Shown: in pieces, positions 23,626-35,600 of the stretch
Layout: the number at the start of each line of letters is the position of its first letter
Numbering within the stretch: position 1 is the stretch's first letter
Assembly (NCBI GenBank): GCA_024761205.1
Contig: JAMASS010000041.1
Location: 1-39,773, forward strand
DNA: 39,773 bases
From: Limisphaerales bacterium
GTDB lineage: Bacteria > Verrucomicrobiota > Verrucomicrobiia > Limisphaerales > AAA164-E04
Direction: 5' to 3'
Made by a program: the position numbers and the translations under genes
The notes under the pieces: model-generated
The model's input: only the letters and a program-made list of their open reading frames with translations
What the model was told of the DNA's origin: nothing
Database searches by the model: none

Positions 23626-26600
23626 TTACGACCCCCCAGAAGGGCCCTCGACCAGCCCCAGGGCCTCCTGCACCGAAAGAGCGCCCCCCGTAAGGCGCTC
23701 ATACAAATACCGATGAAACTCCCCCCCAGCCTCCTCCGCCCCGCCCCCGCCGGCAAGCCGAAACCGGTGAACCCGATCATGCTCAAAGGCATAATGCGGC
23801 AGCGCCACGAGCCGGCCGGACCCGCCCGCAAAATAATCCTCCCAGCCCAGCGCCTCCCCCCCCAGCCAACGCCCGACCTTCCCCTCCAGCTCCGAGGGCG
23901 GCGAGCCCTCGCCCTCCCCCGGCCCCGAAACCAGAAGCCCCCCGGCCTCCGAACCCCCCGGCGGGACCCGCGCAACCACCTCGGCCACCGAAGAGGCGAA
24001 CATCGCCGCCCGGCACTCCAGATCATGATTGCGCCGATACAACGTATAGGCCAAGTCAGCCAGCCGCAGCTCAGGACGGGAGCGGAGAAAGCCCCCCAGA
24101 CGGCTCAGATAACGGCCGAGACTCCGCGGCGTCCGCGCCGAAAAAAGCAAGAGCCAAGGCCCCCCAGCCTCCGGCCCCGGGCCGCCCTCCCCCCGGCCTT
24201 CCTCAAGAATGAGATTCGCATAAGACCCCCCCGCCCCGAACGAATTGATCATCCCCCGCCGGGGCGCCCCCCCGACCGCTTCCCAGGCCTCGCAGGCCTC
24301 CTGCAAATAAAACGCCGTATGCTCCAAACGAATCGCCGGATTGCGCGGACGGGCGTGAATGGAAGGCACCAAGGCGCGATGCCGGAACTGCAGCAAGACC
24401 TTCGACACCTGCGACATGCCCGAGGCCGCCTCCAGATGCCCCAAGTTCGACTTGACCGACCCCAAGGCGCAGAAACGCCGCTTCTCGGTGAAACCCCCGA
24501 ACGCCTTGCCCAAGGCAAGCACCTCCAGCGGGTCGCCCAGCGGCGAACCGTTGGCCGCAGACTCAACATAGCCGATCGATTCGGGATCCACCCCGGAGCG
24601 CCGCAGGGACTCCGCCACCAATTGGGCCTGCTGCTGCGGATCCGGCGCCATATACACCTGCCGACCGCCCCCATGATTGACAAAACTGCCCTTCACCACC
24701 CCCTGCACCCGGTCCCCGTCCCGGACCGCCGCCCCCAGGGGCTTGAGCAGCACCGCACCGACCCCCTCCCCGGGAATATAGCCGCCCCCCTGCCCAAAAC
24801 TCCTGCTCTCGGCCCCCCGGCCCAAAAACCCGGCCGCTTCCAAGGCGGCATACTTCGAGACCTCAAGCGTCAGATTAACGCCCCCGGCCAAGGCCATGCC
24901 CGCCGTGCCGCTCCGCAGCCCCTCGCAGGCCAGGTGCATGGCCGTCAAGGAACTCGAGCAGGCCGAGTTCACCGCCAAACTCGGACCCTTGAGATCAAAA
25001 AAATGCGACACCCGATTGGCGATCTGCCAATCCGTCCCGTTGGACTGAAGCACCGCCTCCCGCAAGCAGGGAATGCTCCACGCATACTGGCTATACATCG
25101 CCCCCACATAAACCCCCACCCCCGCCCCGGGCGCCCGCTGCGCCTCCTCCAGACGCCGGCGGTTGTAACCCGCATCCTCAAAGGTCTCCCAAACCGTCTC
25201 CAAAAACAACCGCAACTCCGGGGGCAGCGACCAGACCTCCTCCTCCCCGATCCCGAACAAACCGGCGTCGAAACGGTCGATCCCCTCAAGAAACCCCCCA
25301 TAACAGGGGCCCGCCCCCAAGCCCTCCCCCGCAGAGAGCGCCCCCGCCAACGAACCCGCCCACCGCCCGGGAGGCGCCTCCCCCACACAGTTGTCCCCGG
25401 CGGCCAGACGCCGCCAAAGCTCCTCCAGATTCGCCGCCCCCGGAAAGCGGCCGCTGATCCCGATGATCGCAACCTCCTCCCCCCCGCCCCCCGGCGGCGG
25501 CCCCAGGGGCCCCGCCGCCGGCCCCGCCCGATAACCCCTCCCCCCAGAATCCGCCCCGGGCGCCGAGACCGCCCCCCCCGCCGCCGGCTCCGAACCCAGG
25601 AAACGGGCCAGCCGCGGGCTCATGTTCGCCGCAAAGTAACCGGCCAACTCCCCAAGACTGCTGTGCTCGAAGAGCAGCGTCTTGGGCAGCTCGCCCGCCC
25701 CTTCCTCCAGCCGGCCAATGACCGCCATCTGAAGCACCGAATCCACCCCGTAAGATTCAAAATTGGCCTCCGGCTTGATCGCCGCCGCCGGCAGGCCCAC
25801 CGCCGCCGCCAAGGCCTCCCGAAGCCAAACCAACAGCGGCCCCTCCAAACCCCCGGCCGGCGCCAAGACCCCCTCAGCACCAGCCGCCCCCCGCCCCTCC
25901 TCCCGGGCCGCCACAAAACGCCGGATGCGCTCAACCCCGCCCTCGGCCACCAACACCTGGGCGGCATCGGAAGCAAAGGCCCGGTAAAAGAGCCCCAACC
26001 CAGCAGCGTCCCCCAGCGGGCGCATCCCCGTCCGCCGCTCCAGGGCCTCCGCCAGCCCCGCCTCCGGCTTCATCGCCCCAGAGGCCCAAAGCGGCCAGTT
26101 GACCGAAAGCGTCCGCCCCGAACGACGGCCCCCCGCCACCAACCCATTCCGATACTCGGCAAAGGCATCCAAAAAGGCGTTCGCCGCCGCATAGTCCGCC
26201 TGCCCCGCATTGCCCAACGCCCCGGCCACCGAAGAAAAGAGGACGAACCATTCGAGTTTCATCCCCCGAGTCGCCCGGTCCAGCGCCACCGCCCCCCCAA
26301 CCTTCGGCGCCAGCACGCCCCGAAACTCGGAGACCGACTTCTTCAAAATGAAATTATCCCTGATCAAACCCGCCGCATGCAGAACCCCGTCCAAGGGCCC
26401 GAACTCCGCCGCCACCCCGGCCACCATCGCCTCCACCGCCGCCCCATCCCCAAGCTCCACCCGCCGATAGACCACCCGCGCCCCCGCCTCCCGCAACCCG
26501 TCCAAACCCCCCTCAGCACCCAAGGAAGAACGCCCCGCCAGGATCAAGGTGGCCCCCTTGGCCCGCCGGGCGATCTCACGGGCAAAGAGCATCCCCAATT

Positions 26601-29600
26601 TTCCGGCGCCCCCGGAAATCAAGTAGACGCCGCCCGGCCGCCAAGGCAGCCGCTCCCCCCCCCCGCCCCGCTCCCGCCAGCGCAACACCCGCCGCCGACC
26701 CCCCAGATAGGAAATCACGCCCTCCTGCGGCGCCGCCAGATTCTCCGCCGCCGCCGCCCGCCAACGAGCCGCCGGCAAGGACCCGTCCACCTCGATCAAC
26801 TGCCCAAAAAAACGCGGATCCTCCCGCCGCGCCGAGCGAAGCAGACCCCCCAAACCCCGCAGCAAAGACCCCCCCTCCCCCCCCGGGACCACCAACTGCA
26901 GCAAGGTCCGGCGCCCCGCCCCCATCACCGCCTTGACCTTGCCAAAACACCGCTCGGCGAGCGCCCCAAACCAAGCCGCCGAACCCGGCTCCAGACCCCC
27001 CGCCCCTATCTCCGAGACCGCCCCCCCGCCAAGCCCCTCCAAACCCCCCGCCGCCAAGCCGCAAAAGACCACCTCCCGATGAAGCCCGCCGCACGCCGCC
27101 CCCGAGGCCGCCGCCGCCTCCCGCCACACGGGCTCAAACACCAGCCGCCCCTCCCCCTCCTCCGCCCCCCCCTCCAGCGGCCGCACCGCCAAGCCCCCCA
27201 GGCGGAGCCGCACACGCCCCGCCTCATCGCAAAGATCTATGTCCAGCTCCCCAACGCCGCCCTCCCCGGCCGAACCCGAGCCCCACCGAACCCAAGCCCA
27301 CATCTCCGAGGGGCAATCACCGAAGACCTCAAGGCGCCTCAAGGAATGCGGCACCCAGAGCGCCCCCAACGACGGACGCCCCTCCCCCCCACCCGCCTCC
27401 CACTGCAATCCGATCGAGGCCTGAATCGCCCCGTCCAACAGACTCGGATGCCAGTCAAACCGCCCCCCACCGCCCCCCACCGACGCCGGCAGGACCAGCT
27501 TGGCCAACACCTGCCCCGACCCCGCTTGCAGACCCGCCAGCGCCCGATGAGCCGGACCATACCGCAACCCCAGCCGCTCATAGGCCTCATAACAGGCCTC
27601 CGCCCCCACCGACGCCCCCAACGACCCCGAGAGGGCCTCAAGATCATGCGCCGGCGCCTCCCCCCCGGCCGCCCTCCGGCCCCGCCCCCGGCAGCACACC
27701 AGCCGCCCCTCCCCCCCCGCCGCCGCCACCTCAAAGGCGATCCATCCCCCGGCCTCCCCGCCGCCCCCGCCAAGCTCCACCCGGACTTCCACCCCCCCCT
27801 CCCCCGCCGCCAACGGCCGGAGCCAAACCACCTCGCCCAGCTCGACCAACCGGCCCAGCGGCCGGTCATCCACCCGCGCCACCGCCGCCCGCGCCATCTC
27901 CAGAGAGGCCGCCGCCGAGAGCAAACGTCGGCCGTGAACCACGTGATCGGCAAAGAAAAACTCCTCCCCGGCAAAACGGGAGCGGAAGCGGGGCCCGGAA
28001 AGATCCGAACAATTCTCGTGCAGCAGCGGGTGGAGCGCCCCCGCCCCAAAACCCCGCCCCGATCCCTCCGGCACCCAAAGCCGCATCCGCTCAAAGGGAT
28101 AGGTCGGCAAACTCACCCGCCGCGGCCGCCGCCCCCCATAGCAGACCTCCCAGTCGAGGGCCAATCCCCCCACCCAAAGCTCCAGCAACCGCGCGTCCCG
28201 CCGCCGCCCCGCCCATTTCGCAAGGGCCTCCCGCAGCTCCCCATCCGCCGAAAACACCGCCAGCGCCCCCCGCTTGCCCTCCGCCCGAGCGCGAAAAAGA
28301 CCCTCGGTCGAACCCTCCAGAAACCGCCCCAACTTCGCCTGCGCCTCCTCCCGGGAGCCCGCCACAAAGGCCAGCCGCTCCTCCATCGCATCCCGGCCCA
28401 CCTGCAAGGTGTAAGCCAGATCCTCAAGCTCAACCTCCCGCCGCCGAGACAGAAACCCCCGCAGCGCCCCGGCGTACTCCCGCAAACGCTCCTCCGTCTT
28501 GGCCGAAAGCACCAGCATGGCCGGCGGCCGATCCGCCCCCGCCCCCGGCCGATCCGCCGCCACATACTCCTCGATCACCACATGCGCATTCACCCCGCCA
28601 AACCCAAAGGAACTCACCCCCGCCCGGCGCGGCAACTCCCCCCCGGCCCCATCGGGCAGCGCCTCCCAAGGGCGCCGCTCCCCGACCACATAAAACGGGC
28701 TTTGCCCAAGCTCAAGGTAGGGATTGAGCGGCTCGCAGTGAAGGCTCTCAACCAAGGTCCGATGCTTGAGCTGCAAGAGCACCTTGATCACCCCCGCAAC
28801 TCCCGCCGCCAACTCCAAGTGCCCTATATTGCTCTTGACCGAACCCAGAGCGCAATACCCCCCCACCCCCGGCCCCCCAAGCTCCCCAAAGGCCTGCTTC
28901 AAACCCTTGAGCTCCACCGGATCCCCCAACTCCGTGCCCGTCCCGTGCGCCTCAATGTAACCGACCGTCGCCGGGTCCACCCCCGCCTTCCGATGCGCCG
29001 CCACGATCACCGCGGCCTGCGCCGCAGGATTGGGCGCCGTCAGGGAATTCCCCCGCCCCCCATGATTCTCGGCCGACCCCCGGATCACTCCGTAAATCTG
29101 ATCGCCCGCCGCCTCGGCCGCCCCCAGCCCCTTCAAGATCAAGATCCCCACCCCCTCCCCCCGAACATAACCATCGGCCCGCTTCGAGAAGGTCCGGCAA
29201 CGGCCCCCCGCCGAGAGCATCCCCGCCTTGCTGAAAGCGATGTGCGCCTCCGGCGTCACGATCGTGTTCACCCCGCCCACCGCCGCCAAATCGCACTCGC
29301 CCGCCTCCAGGGAGCGGATGGCTCGATGAATCGCCACCAACGAAGAGGAACAGGCCGTCTCCACCGGCTCGCTCGGACCATGCCAGTCCAGAAAATAACT
29401 CATCCGATTCGGCCCCACCGACGCCACCACCCCCGTGGCCGTGTAACCCTCAATCGGCAGCCCCGCCGCCGCCATCAACGAAGGATAACCGCTGCTCCCC
29501 GCCGCCACAAAGATGCCCGCCCGACTCCCCGCCAAACGCTCCGAGGAATACCCCGCATCTTCCATCGCCCCCCAAATATACATCATCAACAACCGCTGCT

Positions 29601-32600
29601 GCGGATCCATCCGCTCGGCCTCCCGAGGCGAGATGCCAAAAAACAAGGGATCAAACTCAGCCACCCCCTCCATGAAACCGCCCCACTTCACATCGGTCTT
29701 GTTGGGCTCACGGCGCGGATCCCCATACACCGCCCGCCAATCCCACCGCTCCGCCGGAATCTCCCCAATGCAGTCGCGCCCCTCCGCCAAATTGCGCCAG
29801 AAGGCCTCCAGATCCCCCGCCAGCGGAAAGCGCCCGCTCATCCCGATCACCGCCACCCCCTCCATCACGCCACCCCCCGCCGCCGCCAAACGCCCCCGCC
29901 CCCGGGAAGAAAAACGCCGCCCCCCGCCGCCCCCAGACCCCTCAGACGCCCCCCCAGACCCAGCCCCGGGCCGCAAGACCGGGGCCGAGGGCGCCGGAAC
30001 GAAGGCCCCAGAGTGCTCCCGGCCAAGATACCCCGCCAGCCTCTCAATGGTCGCATACTCAAAAAAAAGCGTCGGCGCCAACTCCAGCCCATACCGCTCA
30101 CCCAGCAGGTTCGCCAGCTTAGTCAGCGAGAGGGAATCAAAGCCGAACTCATTGAACGGCGCATCCACCTCCACCGCCTGCGGCTTCACCTTCAAAACCT
30201 CCGAGACCAACTGAACCAAGACGGCCTGAACGCCCCGCCCGTCCCCCCCCGCCCCAAGCCCCGCCCCACCCCCCGCCGGCCGGAGGGCCTCCCGGCCCAG
30301 CAACCGCTCGCGCAGCACGCCCGCACGCCCCGGCAAAACCGCCGCACGCCCCGCCGACGAGGCCAGTATCCGATGAAAAAGCTCCAGCCCCCGCCGGGTC
30401 TCCAAGGCCCTCAACCCGCTGAGCGCCGCCACCCGCTCCAAGGCCGCCTCATCCATCGCCATCCCCCCCTCCTGCCAATACGGCCAATTAATGGAAAGGG
30501 TCCGCCCCTGCCGCCCCCCACCCTCCGCCAAGGCATTCCGATAATCCGCAAAGACATCGAGAAAGGCGTTGGCCACGGCATAATCCGCCTGCCCCGGACT
30601 CCCGAAGGCCCCCGCAACCGAGGAAAAGAGCACAAAAAAATCCAGGGCCATCCCCCGAGTCGCCCGATCCAGCGCCAAGACGCCATCCACCTTGGGCGCC
30701 AGCACTTCCCCAAACTCCGCCGCCGTCTTCTTCAACAGGAAATTGTCACGGACCACCCCCGCACAATGCACCACCCCCCTCAAGGCCCCGTGCGCCTTCA
30801 CCGCCCCCTCCACCAGGGAGCCCACGGCTTGCGGATCAGAGACATCCGCCCGCCGATAATCCACCCGCGCCCCCAAGGCCTCCAAGGCCTCCAACTCCTT
30901 GGCCCGATCCGCCCCCAAGGCCGAACGCCCCGCCAAAACAAAGCGCAGCCCCGAAACCCGCCGCGCCGCCTCCCCAGCGAGCTTCAACCCCAAACGCCCC
31001 GCCCCCCCGGTGATCAGATACACCCCGCCCGCCCGCCACACCCCGGCATCCCCGCCCCCCCCCAGCTCCAGCTCCCGCCAAACCGCCACCTCCCGCCCCC
31101 GGCTCGTGCGCCGCAAATGCCCCGCCCCCGGCGCCCGGCCCTCCTGCCGCAGCCACTGCGGAAGCTCCGGCCCCAAACCCTCAACCTCGATCAACTGCGC
31201 CACCACGTTGGGACGCTCCAGCCGAAGGGTCCTAAAGAGCCCGGACAGGGCGGCGTAAAGACGCCCCTCCCCCGAACTCGGCACGACCAGCTGAAGCAAG
31301 ACGCGGGCTTGCGAATCCCCCCGCGCCAGCCCCGCCAAACGGCCCAGCAGCTCCGCCGCCCCGGCCCGAAACCCCTCGGCAAAAGACCCCGCCGCCCCGG
31401 CCGGCTGCAGCCACTCAATCCCCGAATGCTCCCCGGCCCAGCGCGAAACCGGCAGACCCTCCAAACCGCACACCGCCACAAGATGCCGCTCGTATCCGGG
31501 GGATTCCAAGGCCGCCGCCGCCGGCTCCGGCTCCGACCTCCAGGCCGGCCGGCACAAGAGCAATCCCGACCCCCCATCCGACCCCCCATCCGACCCCCCA
31601 TCCGACCCCCCATCCGACCCCCCATCCGACCCCCCATCCGACCCCTCATCCGATCCCTCGACCGATCCCTCGACCGATGGCATTGCCGGGTCCGCGCTCC
31701 GAAACGAAAACCCCTTCATCCGAAGCGCAACGGCGCCATCGGGAAGACACCAATCAAGATCGTACTTCCGCACCCCAGCCCCGGCCCGAGCCCCCGCCGC
31801 CGCGCGAATCCAAACCCACATCTCCGCCTGGCGGCAGGCCCCGGCGATCTCCAGCTCATCAAGCGCAAAAGGAAGGGACAAGGCCCGCGGCAGCTCGCCG
31901 CCCTCAACCAAGGCCATGCCGATGGCGGCCTGCACGCCGGCATCCAGGAGGCTGGGATGCAACTGAAACTCGGCCGCCCCCGAGGCCGCCACCCCCGGCA
32001 AGACCAACCGGGCCAGCACCTGCCCCCGCCCAATCTGGATAAAATCCACGCCCCGATGCCCCGGACCATAGTCGATCCCCATCGCCCGAAAGGCGCCGTA
32101 GCACTCATCCGAACTCAACCGCCGCTCGCCGGTCCGAAGCCGCAGCCCCTCCAAATCCAGGGACCCCCCGGCGCCGGAACCCGCCCCCGCAACCACTCCC
32201 CGGCTATGAACCCCCGCCCCGGACCCCCCAACCCCGCTCCAAACCTCAAACTCGATCTCCCCCCGCCCGTTCTCAAAAAGACTCGTCTGCAACTCCCCCA
32301 ACCCCGCCACAAAGGGCCGCACCCACACCACCCGCTTCAACCGCATCCCATCCCCCCCGCCCCGCGAGGCCGACACCGCCGCGCGGACGAGCTCCAAATA
32401 GGCCACCCCGGGCAGCACCCGCCTCCCCCCCACCACATGATCCGCCAGAAAAAATTCGGCGCCCGTGAAGGCCGAGGTGAATCTCTGCCCCTCCAAATCC
32501 GAGGTATTCCGGTGCAAGAGCGGATGCAGCAACGCCGGCGCCGAAACCCGCCCCGGCCCCTCCCCGGCCCGGAAAACCTCCCGCGCAAAGGGATAGCCGG

Positions 32601-35600
32601 GCAAACTGACCCGGCGCGGCCGCCCCCCCCCATGCAACAGCGTCCAATCCACCGGCATCCCCCGCACCCACCACTCCAGCAGCCGGCCCCACTTGCCCTT
32701 CTCAATCCAGGACCGAAGCGCCCCCGCCACATCCTCATCCGCCCCCAACGAATCCACCCCGCCCTCCCCCCGCCTCACCCGCCCGCAATAGACCGCCCCC
32801 TCCCCCCCGTCGAGAAACGAACGCAAGGCCCTCGACACCGCCCCCAACGAATCGGCGGCGAAGGCCAGCCGCTCCTCCATCGCCTCCCGGCCCACCTGCA
32901 GCGTGTAAGCCAAATCCGCCAGCCTCAGCCCCGGCACCCCAGAGGCCGCCCCCGGCACCCCAACGCCCCCCACCTCAAGATCCGGAACCTCGCGCAGGAT
33001 CCCCCGCGCCAACTCATCAAGCGAATCCGCCCGCAGCTGCCCCGACAAGACCTCCTCGGCCGCCGGAAACTCCCGCCGCAACGCCGCCGCCAACTGATTG
33101 CGGTGCAGCGGCTCCACCCCGCAGTCAGCGAAACTCGCCCCCTCCCCTATCTCCCCCTCAGGGACGCCCAGCAACGCCGCCAGCAGCGAACGTATCCGCC
33201 CCCGCAACGGCCCCAGGGAGGCCCCCGCCCCAACCGCACCCCCGCCCCCCTCAACAAAAGCCGCCAACTGCGCCGCCCCAACCCGCAGCGCCGCCCGGCT
33301 TTTAGCCGACAAAACGATCAGATGAGACCCGCCCGAACCCGCCTCACCCCCGCCCGCCTCACCCCCGCCCGCAGCGCCCGCCCCATGCTCCTCCACCACC
33401 AAATGCGCATTGCTCCCCCCCGCGCCAAAGGAGGAAACACAGGCAATCCGCGAACAGGCCCGCCCCGAGGCATCCCTCGGCTTCCAGGGCTCCAGCCGCT
33501 GCTGCACCTCAAAGGGCGTGTCCGCAAAATCGATCATCGGATTGGGACGCCCGGCGTGCAGCGTGGGCACCAACTGCCCGCGCCTCATCTGAAGCAGGAC
33601 CTTGGTGAGACCCGAAATGCCCGCCGCCGCCTCCAAATGCCCAATGTTGCTCTTGACCGATCCAAGACGACAGTAACCAGCCGCGCCGGTGTCCCGCCGA
33701 AAGGCCTCGGTGAGCCCCCGCACTTCAATGGGATCGCCCAAGGAGGTCCCCGTGCCATGGGCCTCAACATACGTCACCTGCCCCGCCGACACCCCCGCCC
33801 GCCCCAGCGCCCTTCTGATCAGATCGGCCTGAGCCTCAGGATTGGGCACGGTAAAACCGTTGGCCTTGCCCCCGTGATTGGTCGCCCCGCCCCGCACCAC
33901 CCCATAAATCTGATCCCCATCGGCCAGCGCCCGCCCCAGCGGCCTCAGAAAAACCGCCCCCACCCCCTCCCCCGGCACCATCCCGTTGGCCCCCTCCCCA
34001 AAGGCCCGACTCCGCCCATCGGGCGACAAAAACCCAGCCGCCGCCAGCGCCGCATAGTGAGACGGATCCAGATACGCATGAACCCCCCCGGCAATGGCCG
34101 AATGGCACTCGCCCCAGAGAATATGACGGCACGCCTCATGGATAGCCACCAAGGAGGACGAACACATCGTATCAATCGGCAGACTCGGCCCCCGAAAACC
34201 AAAGGCATAGGACACCCGATTGGCCACCGCACTGAACGTGCTCCCGGGATACGCATCATGCCCCACCCGCGTCACCCCCACAAAAACCCCCACCAACTCA
34301 TCGGAAAACTCCCGCGGCCGATGACCCGCATCCTCCAAGACCTGCCAGGCGCACTCCAGAAACAACCGCTCCTTGGGATTCATGGCCGCCGCCTCCGCCG
34401 GCGATATATTGAAAAACAAGGGATCAAATTCATACAACCCCTCCATGAAACCCCCCCACTTCCCATAACTCTTGCCCGCCTCAACCGCCGCCTCAGGGTC
34501 CGATTCAAAATGATCCGCAACCGCCCACCGCTCCGCCGGAATCTCGCCGACCGAATCGACCCCCCCCGCCAGATTGTCCCAAAAAATATCCAGACTAGGC
34601 GCCCCCGGGTAACGGCCCGCCAACCCCACAATCGCGATGCGGTCATCCCCGCACCCCGCACCCCGCCGCCGCCGCCGCCGCACCCCCCGCCCCGAGACCG
34701 CCCCCTCCCCGCCCCCCGAAACCGCCGCCCCCGCACCCCCCCACCGCTCCGCCACATGCCGGATCAAACGGCGCGGCGTGGTCTGCTCGAAAAACACCGC
34801 CGGCGCCAGCGCCACCCCGTGCCGCTCGCGCAATCTGCGGGCCGCATTGACGACCAGCAGGGAATCAAAACCCAAATCGCTAAACTCGGCATCCAGATCC
34901 AGCCCCGCCGCCGGCACCTTGAGATAGGCGCTCAACACCTCGCGCACCGCCCCCTCCGCCCCCTCCGCCCCCTCCCCCGCAACCGCCCCCTCCCCCCCCG
35001 CCGAAACACCCCCCGCCGCCGCCGCACCCCCCCGCTCCCCGCCCCCCGGACAATACTGAACGCCAACCACAGAGAGCCCGCTCCGAACGATGCGCCCCAA
35101 GGCCTCAAACCCTTCCTTTTGCGGCAGCAAAGCAGCGCCCCCCTCCCCCGGCAAAACCTCCGCCAACCCCGCCCCCCGGCGAAGACCGCCCCCCTCCCAC
35201 GCCGGCCAACAGATCGAAACGACCGCCAAACCCCCGGCGCCCCCCCCCGCAAATTCAGCGGCCAAACCGTTCAGAAAACCGCTCGCCGCCGCATCGTCCG
35301 AGGCCGCCCCCTCCCCGCGAAACGCCTGCGACGAAAACAACACGACAAATTTCAAGGGCAAACCCCGGCACTGACCCAACAGATTCGCCGCCCCCACGCA
35401 CGGCGGCCCCAGGACGGCGGCCATCTCGCCGGCCGACTTGCCCCGAATCCCGCCGCCCCCGGCCGCCCCCGCCAGGAAAAAGGCCCCCTCCAACTGCGAA
35501 CCCCGCCCCGCCAAGGCCGACACAACGGCCTTCACCCCCTCCCCCTCCAGCACATCCAGGGGCAGGCGCTCGATCCCCGCCGCCGCCGGCTTGACCGAAG

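Larger units (their letters stand above)
29995..34641 (-). other. Module 2: KS2-[ACP-like]-DH2-KR2-ACP (olefin-forming)
   Basis: KS2 is complete (Cys1596 in DTMCSSSL, His1731 in EAHGTGT, His1771 in NIGHLEA). DH2 looks active (His2171 in DHVVGGRRVLP, YGPGH, Asp2336 in HPSLLDAGVQ). KR2 has TGGAGRLG near 2648, Tyr2790 in ADYAVANAF and a D-type VRDNF loop. ACP Ser2939 is in FGFDSLSL. Expected product: an alpha,beta-unsaturated unit. Confidence 0.88.
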
